This document shows positions 37,167 through 46,760 of a stretch of DNA of 64,000 nucleotides, piece after piece. Made by a program: the position numbers and the translations under genes. The stretch covers positions 4,620,001 to 4,684,000 of the forward strand of contig NZ_CP147737.1 in the NCBI RefSeq assembly GCF_037265215.1, given 5' to 3'. Within the stretch, counting starts at the first letter, position 1; every line of letters begins with the position of its first letter. Origin of the DNA: Xenorhabdus griffiniae. Lineage in GTDB: Bacteria; Pseudomonadota; Gammaproteobacteria; Enterobacterales; Enterobacteriaceae. A model generated the notes under the pieces. It saw nothing but the letters and a program-made list of their open reading frames with translations. It ran no database searches and was not told the DNA's origin.

Positions 37167-37211
37167 GACGGGCCTCATTGTAGTTTGAAAAAAATAAAAT
37201 ATACGTTGATT

Positions 37212-37283
37212 ATTGACGTGATTTAGAGTTTTTTCAAACCAATTCGTTTCTTGTAGTTTGTTAATTTGTAATTTCACGTCAAT
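37212..37283. promoter_or_regulatory. Inverted-repeat operator candidate for abiE
   Basis: ATTGACGTGA (37212-37221) and TCACGTCAAT (37274-37283) are exact reverse complements separated by 52 AT-rich bases, 46 bases upstream of the AbiEi start. AbiEi proteins are known to bind inverted repeats in their promoters. Confidence 0.6.
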
Positions 37284-37463
37284 TACTGCCGTGAAAATTA
37301 TGATTTGCAAACCAGATCAAAATCGACAATCTTATTTTTCTCACTGCCATTAACAATAGGAGCTATAGCTAAATCAGCATAACTTGACGCAATCTATATA
37401 CATCATAAGCAATGCTGCGCTGCCATTTGAATTCAGATGCTATGTCACATTATTTTGGTTCTG

Positions 37464-37889
37464 CTATATCTTATCCAACTCGACTTTACTGATACGCAAG
37501 GCAACCTCTCGTTCGCAAAGGCTTTTTTCTTTTTCGTGGGTAGCAATTTCTCGCTGGCGAAGCTGATGATAGTCAGCATACAAATCATTCAGTGTTTTAA
37601 AGGGATTCTGATTAACCTTCTTACGTTCTTGGACGGGATCGGCTCCTTCGCGTTTTATCGCCAACCTCAACTTGGCCGTCTCATCACGTGCATCGGCCAG
37701 TGACCAGTCATCAACTTTACCGATAGCGTACTCACGCCGGAGCTTGGTCGTTGGAGTGGTATAGCGCAGCATCCAGTAGGCATCACCACGCTTGGGGGGC
37801 ATCAAATACAAACCATCACCATCGGAGTGCCGGACGGATGATTTTTCCTTGATCATTTTTTTGACCGTTTTGTCATGTAAATTGCCCAT
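37464..37889 (-). pseudogene. Tyrosine integrase, N-terminal fragment
   Basis: This 141-residue product has the arm-type DNA-binding (DUF4102) start (DKTVKKMIKEKSSVRHSDGDGLYL, shortened to HSDGDGLYLMPPKRGDAYW as key part) and the beginning of the SAM-like core (FKTLNDLYADYHQLRQRE). The catalytic domain is missing; an unrelated end follows and 37284-37463 shows no integrase sequence. It is a truncated integrase from an element older than the one at 40179. Confidence 0.7.
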
Positions 37890-37951
37890 TTTTTGGCCTC
37901 AAAAAATTGGGGAGTACAGTCTCGCTGAACAAACTATAGCGAGAAAATACT

Positions 37952-37990
37952 TCCCAATCGACTACCCATTACTACCCAAACTTAATGGGT
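37952..37990. repeat. Arm-type repeats upstream of the integrase fragment
   Basis: Short repeats ctaCCCATTa, ctaCCCAAAct and aATGGGTtt occur in both orientations about 65-100 bases before the integrase fragment start, where phage-type integrases have arm sites. Around 38128 a gggtacaccctaaatc motif resembles the one at 41479. Confidence 0.35.
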
Positions 37991-38286
37991 TTACAATGGA
38001 TGTTGTGACCGTCAATATTTTATAATTACATGATTAACAATGGTTATTATGCACGTAAGAATCTATTCATTGAGTAGGCGGCTTAAACCAGCATGAATGC
38101 TGAATTGGTGTTATTCAATATCTTCTAGGGGTACACCCTAAATCGGAGTATGCAAGATTTAACATGCAGGCAAATAATCCCTCAGTCACTGCATAAATGA
38201 AATTATCTCGTCAAAATCAAATCAACTACTGCTTTGGCGGAGTAAGGCCATCGGGTTAATCATGCGATGACCTTTAACATTAGGGG
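37991..38286. other. Gap with no supported gene
   Basis: About 300 bases between the integrase fragment and hicB. Only the taggggtacacccta near-palindrome (about 38127-38141) stands out. Confidence 0.35.
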
Positions 38287-38694
38287 TTAGGGGTGAGCAA
38301 TTTCTTTACGTGCTAATTCCGCCAGAAAAGCCGAACGGTTCTTATAGTGACCGTTTCGCTCAATATAGCGGTCTATCGCGGTTAACAAATTGCCAGGCAT
38401 CGTCAGATTAAACTTGATAGCCTTAGATTCATATTTCGCAGGGTCTAGCTCAATCAGTGCAATCATTCCTCCATCTTCCGTTAAGCGGGGGTCATTGATG
38501 TACTCTGAGGGATCTTTCGGCGCGGGGACATACCCGCCTTGTTCCGTCAATACCTCCATATGCTGCCCGAACGCGCTTTCAGCATCACGGATAGTTTCTT
38601 CTAAAGTGTTGCCAGCGAAAAAGCAGCCGTCAGCATCAGGAAAGTAACCGTCAAAGCCCTCTTCTGTTTTAAAGATAAAGAGCGGATAAATCAT
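38287..38694 (-). CDS. hicB: HicB-type antitoxin
   Basis: This 135-residue antitoxin has an N-terminal HicB fold (MIYPLFIFKTEEGFDGYFPD with the GCFFAGNTLEETIRDA helix) and a C-terminal ribbon-helix-helix (KAIKFNLTMPGNLLTAIDRY). I use ATG 38694, with GAGG upstream; a longer frame to 38907 overlaps hicA in another frame and is not real. It neutralises HicA and binds the promoter palindromes at 38971-39028. Confidence 0.88.
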   Translation of the reverse strand: MIYPLFIFKTEEGFDGYFPDADGCFFAGNTLEETIRDAESAFGQHMEVLTEQGGYVPAPKDPSEYINDPRLTEDGGMIALIELDPAKYESKAIKFNLTMPGNLLTAIDRYIERNGHYKNRSAFLAELARKEIAHP

Positions 38695-38759
38695 AGTATT
38701 ACCTCGTCGTATGATGATGAGTAGCGCAGAGAAGGAGCGGTTAGACCGCTCCTTAATTA

Positions 38760-38948
38760 TTACAACAACTTCAATCCTGAATTTTTCTGTGCCTGTCGAA
38801 GAATCCCCTTTGACGAATCTTTTCTCGGATGCGGTACGGTGATTATTTCTCTGACTCCCTGTTTGGCTAGCGTGACATGACTCCCGTCTTGCCGCATCTT
38901 TACCCAACCGTCAGCCATTAGGCGTTTGATTAACTCTGTACTACTCAT
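38760..38948 (-). CDS. hicA: HicA-type mRNA interferase toxin
   Basis: This 62-residue toxin has the double-stranded-RNA-binding-like HicA fold: STELIKRLMADGW and the active-site histidine in RQDGSHVTLAK, then TVPHPRKDSSKGILR. Its ATG 38948 follows GGAGGG closely; TTG 38951 is too near. HicA cleaves mRNA and tmRNA. The pair has the usual hicA-hicB order with a 65-base gap between the genes. Confidence 0.88.
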   Translation of the reverse strand: MSSTELIKRLMADGWVKMRQDGSHVTLAKQGVREIITVPHPRKDSSKGILRQAQKNSGLKLL

Positions 38949-38970
38949 CAACCCTCCATTGCGTTAATGA

Positions 38971-39028
38971 ATGGGTATAATACCCATAAACTCAAGCGTT
39001 GTCAATTATTTTGTGGGTATTATACCTA
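38971..39028. promoter_or_regulatory. hicAB operator palindromes
   Basis: ATGGGTATAATACCCAT (38971-38987) is a perfect palindrome around a -10-like TATAAT. A second, similar TGGGTATTATACCTA lies at 39014-39028. The 42-base separation (about four helix turns) suits binding by a HicB ribbon-helix-helix oligomer. This region contains the hicA promoter. Confidence 0.7.
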
Positions 39029-39574
39029 TTATTAACTAGTGTTCTCCCTCTTAACCTGTTATTTATTGCCCACCCATAGAGCGCAACCAGACGCATACAG
39101 AGCTATGCACAATAAAATTGACTCACTTACGGCTAATTTGGATCACGTTATTACATTGCATCTCATACTGCGTAATTCCCACGAAATAAACGTAAACTCC
39201 ACGTACAATGGACTACACCGCACCCGCCTGCACTTTTTGGATCAAAAAGTTTTTTCACTTTTAAAATTCTACAAATCAAATCACCAGACCGTGCTAGTAC
39301 TGGCTGTGTGAGAAAAATTTCAAACTGAAATGAGTGAAAAGAATTTCAGAAAATTTCAGTTTGTTATCCAGTTCTGCTCTGGAGTGTTAATTGTATTTAT
39401 TTGAAATAAAATGATTTTTCTATTTTACGTGAGATTTTTACTTGGAGGGAAACCCAACATAAAAACTGAAAAGCCAGTCTTCATGCGGGGTAAGAGGAAA
39501 TGTAAACTGAAATTGTGTGAAAAAATTATTTTTGCTGTTAGTGTTTTGCGCCAGACAATTATTGATGCTATTTC
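39029..39574. other. Gene-free stretch
   Basis: About 545 bases. Two plus-strand open frames (39039-39311 and 39411-39647) have no recognisable motif or convincing ribosome-binding site. Repeated TTTCAnnnTGAAAT-like words occur at 39318-39361. I see no supported gene. Confidence 0.35.
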
Positions 39575-40182
39575 TCAGATGACTACGACTTCATTTTTGA
39601 TGTCATTGTATATGTGTTGTTTAATGGGATCGCCTATTGCGCCGTAATGGTCTGATGGCTGACAGCCGTTTATGCTTTTTTCTTGAAGCAGTAATACAAG
39701 CAATCCAATTAATTTATAAGTTCCTTTTTGCTCATCATTTTTTCGATATTGTCCCTGACCTTTTTTATTCTGTAGTGCTATTTTCTCAACTAATGCCCGT
39801 CCACCAAAGACCTTAATAGATTCCTCCCATCCACCATTTTTTTGTGCCCTTTGTATATATTGTCTAAAGCTTGCTCTATTCTTGATGCAATAACCTCTGG
39901 GATATTTTCTATTAAGCTCATATATTGATATGCAGCACCAAACACAATATCAGAGTCAATCACATCGCTTGTGTTTTTTCTTTTGTCCTGAAACAAGCTG
40001 AGGGAGTTCACATTACTTAAAATAGCACTTCTTACCTTACGAACATTTTCTGAATACTCTTCGGGTACATTTGTCATTGATGTATAAGGATCTAATCCAA
40101 AGATTGAAAGGGCTACAGCATTAGGCGTCGCAGTTCCTTGTAAAGCAAATAGTTTTAATACATCAATTTCAGGTACTGTCAT
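39575..40182 (-). pseudogene. Unrecognised integrase-linked gene with a frameshift
   Basis: The gene starts at ATG 40182, overlapping the integrase stop (40179), and reads to QALDNIYKGHKK before ending at TAG 39790. The +1-shifted frame is open through the same region. From about 39860 it reads IQRAQKNGGWEES, then FGGRALVEKIALQNKKG and LIGLLVLLLQEK, down to TGA 39575. An extra TA in ATATATAC would explain the shift. The undamaged product would be ~201 residues. The family is not recognised. The coupling suggests it moves with the integrase. Confidence 0.5.
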
Positions 40183-41450
40183 ACAAATTTCCTTTTAATT
40201 TGTTTTATTGGAGTCACGTTGTAATCTTCACCTTTCTCCAGCATTATCAGCAAATCACACCATTGAGCTAACGCGGCTTTACGTTCATCAAAATAATCAT
40301 GCCTGTTATAAATGCCCTCAACGCCTTTTATGCGATGATTTAGGCAACGTTCAGCCACAAAGGGATCAACACCTAACGCGGCTAAGTGGGTTCTGGCGGT
40401 TCGTCTAAAGTCGTGAATAGTGAAATTAGGTATATCTGGCGGCAGTTCTCGTCTTACTTTGGCAAGCGCAACGGGTAGAGTGCTTTCCTGAATATGTGGG
40501 ATCATGCGGTGTTGCATTTTTCTTGCTGGTAGAACGTACTTACTACCACAGGCCATAGCCTTTAATTCCATGAACCACTCTATAACCTGTGGACACAGTG
40601 GAATGTCTACCGCATCGCCGTTCTTGCTGCGTTCTGCCGGAAAATGCCAGACAGCTTTTTTGAAGTTGAATTCTTCCCATCGTGCGCCGCATAGCTCCAT
40701 TTTCCGTAAGCATAGGGCAAGTAGTATCTTAAAGCTGATTTCATTCTGGCGACTGATTGTAGACGTTCTAAATGTCCTCAGCACAATGATTAATTCTTCT
40801 CTGGTTAGCCATCTATCGCGTGATACTTCTTTCCCACCAGCGTCCGCAACCTCGAAAGCTGAACAGGGGTTAATATCTATCATCTGTCGCTTAATGGCAT
40901 AATCAAACATGCGTCTTAACCATCGTAGAACATCGGTCGCCATAGTGGGTGCGCCTCTGTCTACAATGCTCTTTAGCATTTCATCAATATGACGGGGCTT
41001 CACATCCTCCAGCTTCATATTGCCGATGCGAGGGTTAATGTCTTTATCTATCCGCCTGCGGAGTATGTCGGGGTGTTTCCAGCGTGGTAGTATCTGGCGC
41101 TCAAAATATTCAGCCGCTAAGTCTGATACCTTTATAGCGTTCTTTTCGGCGTCAATCTTTGCCAGTGCTTCGGCCTTACGCTCTTGTTTTTCCATAGCAA
41201 CGTCATAACCCAAAGAAACTCTGGCTGATAGCTCTTTAGTTAGTTCGCGCGCTTTGGTTAGTGATAGATCAATGTATGAGCCTATCAGGACAGCACGACG
41301 CTTTCCGGCAAATTTATATCTAAATCTCCAGACAGGGTGCTGATAGTTTTCTCTATAGCATAAATATAAGCCGTTGCCGTCAGCTCTACCCTCGAACCGT
41401 TCACCCGACTTTATCCATGCCCTTATTTGTTTATCTGTGAGCTTTGGCAT
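40179..41450 (-). CDS. Tyrosine integrase of a genomic island (P4-like)
   Basis: This 423-residue integrase is complete. It has an arm-binding DUF4102 domain (GRADGNGLYLCYRENYQHP, GSYIDLSLTKARELT), a core-binding domain (~100-190), and a catalytic domain with the first Arg in LCLRKMELCGARW, TIHDFRRTARTHLAALG (H-x-x-R), the CLNHR histidine and the nucleophile region GIYNRHDY. I start at ATG 41450; the frame continues to 41531 through the arm-type repeats. It recombines att sites; the target next to yicC has no tRNA. It should mobilise the island to its left. Confidence 0.9.
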   Translation of the reverse strand: MPKLTDKQIRAWIKSGERFEGRADGNGLYLCYRENYQHPVWRFRYKFAGKRRAVLIGSYIDLSLTKARELTKELSARVSLGYDVAMEKQERKAEALAKIDAEKNAIKVSDLAAEYFERQILPRWKHPDILRRRIDKDINPRIGNMKLEDVKPRHIDEMLKSIVDRGAPTMATDVLRWLRRMFDYAIKRQMIDINPCSAFEVADAGGKEVSRDRWLTREELIIVLRTFRTSTISRQNEISFKILLALCLRKMELCGARWEEFNFKKAVWHFPAERSKNGDAVDIPLCPQVIEWFMELKAMACGSKYVLPARKMQHRMIPHIQESTLPVALAKVRRELPPDIPNFTIHDFRRTARTHLAALGVDPFVAERCLNHRIKGVEGIYNRHDYFDERKAALAQWCDLLIMLEKGEDYNVTPIKQIKRKFV

Positions 41451-41475
41451 TATGCAATTTCCAATATCAGAATAG

Positions 41476-41531
41476 GTGGGTACACCTAAATCATTTTCAT
41501 AATAGTTAGGTGTACACCTAGGTGTACCCAC
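41476..41531. repeat. Integrase arm-type sites / att region candidate
   Basis: Three GTACACC-type words lie within 56 bases: GTGGGTACACCTAA (41476-41489), TTAGGTGTACACCTA (41506-41520) and TAGGTGTACCCAC (41519-41531). The first and last are inverted with respect to each other. Position just before the integrase start fits arm sites or attP. Confidence 0.5.
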
Positions 41532-41572
41532 TAATCATGCGCTACTGTGATTCGTTCAGCAATGCTCTGATA

Positions 41573-41609
41573 ATAAAAAAGCCAGCTATAACAACGTATA
41601 TACTGGCTT
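41573..41609 (-). terminator. Terminator of yicC
   Basis: The arms aagccag and ctggctt with an AT-rich loop lie 30 bases past the yicC stop. On the minus strand they are followed by TTTTTTA. Confidence 0.75.
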
Positions 41610-41638
41610 CATGAAATATTGTGATTTGCTAAGAAACG

Positions 41639-42502
41639 TTATTCAATATTTTGAATCTGCTCGCGCATCTGCTCAATCAGTACCTTCAACTCAATTGCAG
41701 AATTTGTCACATCCGCATTAATTGATTTTGAAGCCAGTGTATTCGATTCGCGGTTAAATTCCTGCATCATAAAATCCAGTCGGCGGCCGACGGCTTCTTT
41801 TTTCTTCAGAATATTACGTGTTTCTTTGACATGGGCATCCAGACGATCCAACTCTTCTGCTACATCAATACGCTGGGCTAATAAAATTAGCTCTTGCTCA
41901 AGGCGATTATTATCTAACTGAATTTGTGCTTCTTCCAGCTTGGTCTGTAAGCGCTCACGCTGCCATTGCAGAATTGCCGGCATTTGTTCTCGGACTTTAG
42001 CCACTTCCACAGTTACCGCATCCAAACGCTGTTCAATCAGAGTCTTGAGTGCTTGTCCTTCGGTTTCACGACTCTGGATAAAAGAATCCAGCGTCAGATC
42101 TAATTCCGCTAACAATTGTGCACTAATAGCGTCTAAATCTTGCTCTTCGGCAGACATCACACCCGGCCAGCGTAAGATATCTACCGGATTAATTTCACCT
42201 TCATTACTCTGCTGTTTAACCCAGCTTGCTGCTTGAACCAGTTGTTTTGCCAGCTTTTCATTCAGGATCAGGGAATTCTGAGCAAAGGTATCTAACTCAA
42301 AACGCAAGTTACATTCCACTTTGCCGCGCGTCAGGCGGGAACGAATGCGTTCGCGGATGACCGGTTCAAGGCTCCTGAATTGCTCTGGCAGGCGAATATA
42401 GGTTTCCAAGTAACGCTGATTGACAGAACGCAGTTCCCACGCTGCATTTCCCCAATCTCCCCTGATATCTCTCCGTGCAAAAGCAGTCATACTACGGATC
42501 AT
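41639..42502 (-). CDS. yicC: YicC family endoribonuclease
   Basis: This 287-residue protein has the YicC N-terminal domain (MIRSMTAFARRDIRGDWG, WELRSVNQRYLE) and the DUF1732 C-terminal region (RRLDFMMQEFNRESNTLASKS, KVLIEQMREQIQNIE), with coiled helices between. The family has RNase activity that has been linked to small-RNA decay in E. coli. It is divergent from rph, as in E. coli. ATG 42502 follows the GGGAACG region. It is the chromosomal gene next to the island boundary. Confidence 0.93.
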   Translation of the reverse strand: MIRSMTAFARRDIRGDWGNAAWELRSVNQRYLETYIRLPEQFRSLEPVIRERIRSRLTRGKVECNLRFELDTFAQNSLILNEKLAKQLVQAASWVKQQSNEGEINPVDILRWPGVMSAEEQDLDAISAQLLAELDLTLDSFIQSRETEGQALKTLIEQRLDAVTVEVAKVREQMPAILQWQRERLQTKLEEAQIQLDNNRLEQELILLAQRIDVAEELDRLDAHVKETRNILKKKEAVGRRLDFMMQEFNRESNTLASKSINADVTNSAIELKVLIEQMREQIQNIE

Positions 42503-42626
42503 AATTCGTTCCCAATTTATAAAATGATGTGCGGATTATAGCGCTCTGTGTAGATGCAGGATAGGCATTCGCCGCTTTAGGCCGTATAATGCGCCCCTAA
42601 AATATACGAACAACGGAGATAACACT

Positions 42627-43370
42627 ATGAGCTTAGTAGGAAAGCGTCCAGCAGGAAGGTCAGCAGGGCAGGTGCGTCCTATTAAAATGACTCGTCATTA
42701 CACCAAACATGCGGAAGGCTCTGTTTTGGTGGAATTTGGAGATACCAAAGTGTTATGTAATGCCTCTGTTGAAGAAGGAATTCCCCGTTTTCTAAAAGGC
42801 CAGGGACAAGGCTGGATCACCGCTGAATACGGCATGTTACCACGGGCAACCAATAGCCGTAATGCGCGCGAAGCTGCCAAAGGTAAGCAAACAGGCCGCA
42901 CGATGGAAATCCAACGCCTGATTGCGCGTTCATTGCGTGCTGCCATCGACTTAAAAAAGCTGGGTGAATTCACTATTACGCTGGATTGTGATGTGATTCA
43001 AGCGGATGGCGGTACTCGTACTGCGGCTATTTCTGGCGCTTGTGTGGCTCTGGTCGATGCCCTAAATAAGCTAGTTGCGGAAGGCAAACTGAAAGAAAGC
43101 CCGCTAAAAGCAATGGTTGCGGCAGTGTCTGTTGGCATCGTTGAGGGTGAAGGACGTTGCGATCTGGAATATGTCGAAGACTCTGCGGCTGAAACTGACA
43201 TGAATATCGTCATGATGGATGATGGCAGAATGATTGAAGTGCAGGGTACGGCAGAAGGTGAACCGTTCAGCCATGATGAGTTGCTCTCACTGCTTTCATT
43301 GGCAAAAGAGGGATTGGATACGATTTTCAAAGCGCAGCGAGATGCGTTAGAACAAGAACCATTAAAATAA
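42627..43370 (+). CDS. rph: Ribonuclease PH
   Basis: RNase PH trims tRNA 3' ends by phosphorolysis. The 247-residue product matches the E. coli enzyme after a slightly longer N-terminus: [46 protein letters not shown] and [19 protein letters not shown] precedes the ATG. The frame is intact, unlike the E. coli K-12 allele. pyrE follows after an attenuator. Confidence 0.96.
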   Translation: MSLVGKRPAGRSAGQVRPIKMTRHYTKHAEGSVLVEFGDTKVLCNASVEEGIPRFLKGQGQGWITAEYGMLPRATNSRNAREAAKGKQTGRTMEIQRLIARSLRAAIDLKKLGEFTITLDCDVIQADGGTRTAAISGACVALVDALNKLVAEGKLKESPLKAMVAAVSVGIVEGEGRCDLEYVEDSAAETDMNIVMMDDGRMIEVQGTAEGEPFSHDELLSLLSLAKEGLDTIFKAQRDALEQEPLK

Positions 43371-43380
43371 TAAATAAATC

Positions 43381-43406
43381 AGGCGGCTGAAGAGTCGCCT
43401 TTTTTA
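43381..43406 (+). terminator. pyrE attenuator
   Basis: The stem aggcggct/agtcgcct with a 4-base loop runs into TTTTTTA, 12 bases after the rph stop and about 70 bases before pyrE. In E. coli an equivalent rph-pyrE attenuator responds to UTP level. Confidence 0.8.
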
Positions 43407-43473
43407 TGCCTGCAATAAATTTACCTGCAATAAATAGTAATGAATGACAAGAGATCAAAGAGGAGAAACCCCA

Positions 43474-44115
43474 ATGAAAGCCTATCAGCGCGAATTTATT
43501 GAGCTGGCACTGGAAAAGCAGGTGCTGAAATTTGGCGAATTTACGCTGAAATCTGGTCGCAAAAGCCCGTACTTTTTTAATGCGGGCCTGTTTAATACCG
43601 GACGTGACTTGGCGTTGATTGGTCGTTTCTATGCAGCAGCGTTGCTAGATAGCGGAATTAAGTGCGATTTGCTGTTCGGACCGGCTTATAAGGGGATCCC
43701 GATTGCAACAACTACCGCAGTAGCATTGGCTGAACATCATGATATCGATATGCCTTATTGCTTTAACCGCAAAGAAGCTAAAGATCATGGTGAAGGTGGA
43801 TCGCTGGTTGGAAGTCCTCTGCAAGGCAATGTTGTGGTTGTGGATGATGTCATTACCGCAGGTACGGCGATTCGTGAGTCGATGGAAATCATTAAGCAGC
43901 ACGGAGCAACATTATCCGGTGTGATTTTGTGTCTGGACCGTCAGGAACGTGGGCGTGAAACACTTTCAGCGATTCAAGAAGTTGAACGTGACTACCATTG
44001 CCAAGTCTTTTCCATCATTACCTTGAATGACTTGGTGAGTTACTTGCGAGAAAATCCAGAGATGCAACCTCATCTGGAAGCAGTAGAAGCTTATCGCAAA
44101 GAATATGGTATTTGA
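43474..44115 (+). CDS. pyrE: Orotate phosphoribosyltransferase
   Basis: PyrE makes orotidine 5'-phosphate from orotate and PRPP. The 213-residue protein contains [19 protein letters not shown] near the N-terminus, FGPAYKGIP, and the PRPP loop [19 protein letters not shown] lies just before ATG 43474; the in-frame start at 43444 is not needed. Its expression is probably set by the attenuator after rph. Confidence 0.97.
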   Translation: MKAYQREFIELALEKQVLKFGEFTLKSGRKSPYFFNAGLFNTGRDLALIGRFYAAALLDSGIKCDLLFGPAYKGIPIATTTAVALAEHHDIDMPYCFNRKEAKDHGEGGSLVGSPLQGNVVVVDDVITAGTAIRESMEIIKQHGATLSGVILCLDRQERGRETLSAIQEVERDYHCQVFSIITLNDLVSYLRENPEMQPHLEAVEAYRKEYGI

Positions 44116-44138
44116 TGGTGAGTAATTTGGATTGAGTG

Positions 44139-44172
44139 AAAAAAATCCCTCGCCCAAGGATGGGCGGGGTGA
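44139..44172 (-). terminator. Terminator on the slmA side
   Basis: The near-perfect arms ccctcgccca and tgggcggggt flank AGGA. On the minus strand the stem is followed by TTTTTT. It lies ~190 bases beyond slmA and ~30 beyond pyrE, so it may serve both. Confidence 0.6.
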
Positions 44173-44360
44173 GTAGTAGAAATGGCATCTATCTATATAT
44201 GGCAAGGATTGCGACAATGATGCCATTATTAAGTCACTTAGTCGTGAACTCAATGAGCCAGCACATATTAACACAACTCAATAAAAAATCTGCACGTTAT
44301 CATTCACTGGATAAGGATATGAACTTACGATACTGCGATAAGCGATTGTAGTGGATTAAA

Positions 44361-44960
44361 TTATTGCAGTTGGGTCAATATCAATGGCCAGCGTACTTCA
44401 AATTCCGTTGTCGGACGATAGCGAAATTCAGAGCGAACAAAACGGGAGAGCATCCCTTCACAAAATGCCAGTAACTGTGATGCCAACACAGATTCGTCAT
44501 AAGCGAATCCTCGCCCGTCACGAATTTTTCTTTCTTTTAAAATTTGGCGAAGTTGCATTTCAATTCGCTCAAATAGCTGGTTGATGCGATTTTGCAATCT
44601 GTCTTGTTCGAACATTAGAGCATGGCCGGTCATAATACGGGTCAGCCCCGGATTCCGTTCTGCAAAACCCAAAAGCAGGACGAGGATTAACCGAATGCGT
44701 GTGATGGTGTCTTTTTCATCTTGCAGGATCAGATTGATGCGTGAAATTAAAGAATCTTCAATAAACTCAATCAAGCTATCAAACATCCGGGTTTTGCTCG
44801 GAAAATGACGGTAAAGGGCTGCTTCCGAAACACCAACGTTTGCGGCAAGTTTTGCAGTAGTAATGCGTTGGCTGCCATCACTGGATTCCAGCATATGTGC
44901 CAGTGCCTGCAAGATTTCCTCACGTCTATTTTTCTTTTTTGTACGTTCTTTTTCTGCCAT
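44361..44960 (-). CDS. slmA: Nucleoid occlusion factor SlmA
   Basis: SlmA is a TetR-fold protein that binds chromosomal sites and blocks FtsZ assembly over the nucleoid. The 199-residue product has the N-terminal HTH ([36 protein letters not shown]) and the helical ligand domain with [16 protein letters not shown] use ATG 44960; the extra 19 residues to 45017 do not match. It is transcribed from the coaBC-dut side, as in E. coli. Confidence 0.95.
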   Translation of the reverse strand: MAEKERTKKKNRREEILQALAHMLESSDGSQRITTAKLAANVGVSEAALYRHFPSKTRMFDSLIEFIEDSLISRINLILQDEKDTITRIRLILVLLLGFAERNPGLTRIMTGHALMFEQDRLQNRINQLFERIEMQLRQILKERKIRDGRGFAYDESVLASQLLAFCEGMLSRFVRSEFRYRPTTEFEVRWPLILTQLQ

Positions 44961-45094
44961 GTCTGGTAAGACCCCTGCTAAAACAGCAAAACAAATCCAG
45001 CTATTTTTTGCCACCATGCTATTGCTGTCAAAAGCGATAACATTGTGAGCAAAAAATATGAAAATCGGTTGACGGTATCAGGCCTTATGGAAAG

Positions 45095-45553
45095 TTATTG
45101 ACGACCGGAATGGCCAAATCCACCACTGCCACGCTGGCTTGTCTCAAAATCTGCAACCAAATTAAATTCAGCCTGTACAACGGGTACAAAAACCATCTGG
45201 GCGATGCGTTCACCGGGTTCGATGATGAAAGTTTTATCACCACGGTTCCAAACTGAAACCATCAATTGCCCCTGATAATCCGAATCGATAAGCCCCACCA
45301 AATTACCCAGAACAACGCCATGTTTGTGACCCAGGCCAGAACGAGGGAGAATCACTGCCGCCAATTGTTCATCTGCAATATGGATAGCAATCCCCGTTGG
45401 CAGAAGCTCAGTTTGGCCAGGAGGTAGTTCCACCGCATTATCCAGACAAGCACGTAAATCTAAACCCGCAGAGCCAGGCGTAGCATAAGTCGGTAAAGGA
45501 AATTCTTGCCCGATGCGGGGATCAAGGATTTTAACGTCGATTTTTTTCATCAT
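45095..45553 (-). CDS. dut: dUTP diphosphatase
   Basis: Dut hydrolyses dUTP to dUMP and PPi and keeps uracil out of DNA. The 152-residue homotrimer subunit shows all five motifs: [39 protein letters not shown] and the C-terminal [12 protein letters not shown] that closes over the active site. Its start overlaps the coaBC end by 23 bases. slmA lies downstream on the same strand. Confidence 0.97.
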   Translation of the reverse strand: MMKKIDVKILDPRIGQEFPLPTYATPGSAGLDLRACLDNAVELPPGQTELLPTGIAIHIADEQLAAVILPRSGLGHKHGVVLGNLVGLIDSDYQGQLMVSVWNRGDKTFIIEPGERIAQMVFVPVVQAEFNLVADFETSQRGSGGFGHSGRQ

Positions 45554-46760
45554 AGCGTTTGAGTATCTCGTCTAATAAGCGGTGGCTGAGTTGCAATTTA
45601 CCACTGTGGGGTAACTGAACACTACCATCATGCCAGAATAGATGTAATGCGTTAGTATCACTGTTGAAACCGTGTCCGGCCAGGGATACATCATTTGCGC
45701 AAATCAAGTCCAGATTCTTCTGCTTGAGTTTTCCGCGGGCGTATTCTTCCACATTCTGGGTTTCGGCTGCAAATCCAACGACAAAGGGACGATTTCTTTC
45801 CATGGCCGCAACGCTCGCTACAATGTCAGGATTTTTCACCAGTGTAAATATGATTTCATCACCCTGCTTTTTGATTTTCTCTGTTGAGATTTGCTTGAAA
45901 CGATAGTCAGACACGGCAGCGCAACCGATAAAGATATGCTGTGAGGTTGCCGTAGCTTGAGCCTGTTCATACATTTCCAATGCACTATTGACATCAATAC
46001 GTTTAACGCCTTGTGGTGTGGGTAAATTAACGGGGCCGGTAATTAATGTCACCTCAGCGCCACGCTCTGCCGCGGCTTGTGCAATGGAAAACCCCATTTT
46101 ACCGGAGCTGTGATTGCTGATGAAACGGACAGGGTCCAAGGCTTCACGGGTTGGTCCTGCGGTAATAGCGATGTGCAGACCAGAAAGATTTGGCTCGGTG
46201 TTGAAATGTTGCATTGTCCGTTCGACGATAGTCATTGGTTCCAACATTCTCCCTGGCCCGACATCACCACATGCCTGGCTGCCTTCATCTGGCCCCCAAA
46301 TTAATACGTTACGCTCTTTAAGTACCTGCAGGTTATGCTGGGTGGCCTGTGCTCGGTACATCTGTTGGTTCATTGCGGGGGAAACAGCAATAGGTGCAGC
46401 GGAAGCCAGGCAGATTGTGGTGACTAAATCATTCGCCATACCTGCAGCCAGACGCGCCAGCAGATCAGCAGTAGCGGGTGCGAGAATAATTAAATCAGCC
46501 CATTTTGCCAGTTCGATATGCCCCATGGCGGCTTCGGCTGCAGGGTCTAGAAGGTCATCTGAGACTGGATAGCCAGATACTGCCTGTAAGGTTAGTGGAG
46601 TGATGAAAGCTTCGGCTGCCGGAGTCATGACAACGCGTACCAGGGCACCACGATCACGCAAACGACGCACTAATTCAGCAGTTTTGTAAGCGGCGATCCC
46701 TCCGCTGATTCCAAGGACTATCTGTTTACCAGAAAGTTGTTTACCAGAAAATCCTGTCAT
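45531..46760 (-). CDS. coaBC: Bifunctional CoaBC (Dfp)
   Basis: This joins pantothenate-cysteine ligase (CoaB) and phosphopantothenoylcysteine decarboxylase (CoaC), two CoA steps. The 409-residue protein has the flavoprotein CoaC half ([21 protein letters not shown], and the catalytic-loop cysteine in [13 protein letters not shown]) and the CTP-using CoaB half ([37 protein letters not shown]). Intact. Promoter region is shared with radC, divergently transcribed. Confidence 0.96.
   Translation of the reverse strand: MTGFSGKQLSGKQIVLGISGGIAAYKTAELVRRLRDRGALVRVVMTPAAEAFITPLTLQAVSGYPVSDDLLDPAAEAAMGHIELAKWADLIILAPATADLLARLAAGMANDLVTTICLASAAPIAVSPAMNQQMYRAQATQHNLQVLKERNVLIWGPDEGSQACGDVGPGRMLEPMTIVERTMQHFNTEPNLSGLHIAITAGPTREALDPVRFISNHSSGKMGFSIAQAAAERGAEVTLITGPVNLPTPQGVKRIDVNSALEMYEQAQATATSQHIFIGCAAVSDYRFKQISTEKIKKQGDEIIFTLVKNPDIVASVAAMERNRPFVVGFAAETQNVEEYARGKLKQKNLDLICANDVSLAGHGFNSDTNALHLFWHDGSVQLPHSGKLQLSHRLLDEILKRYDEKNRR

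Noticed and set aside
38287..38907. 206-residue version of HicB
   Set aside because: The first 71 residues run through hicA in another frame; ATG 38694 has a good GAGG site.
39039..39647. Two plus-strand ORFs (90 and 78 codons)
   Set aside because: No ribosome-binding site or recognisable domain; probably chance frames in island DNA.
44136..44351. 71-codon plus-strand ORF between pyrE and slmA
   Set aside because: It begins within a terminator hairpin and its sequence resembles no family I know.
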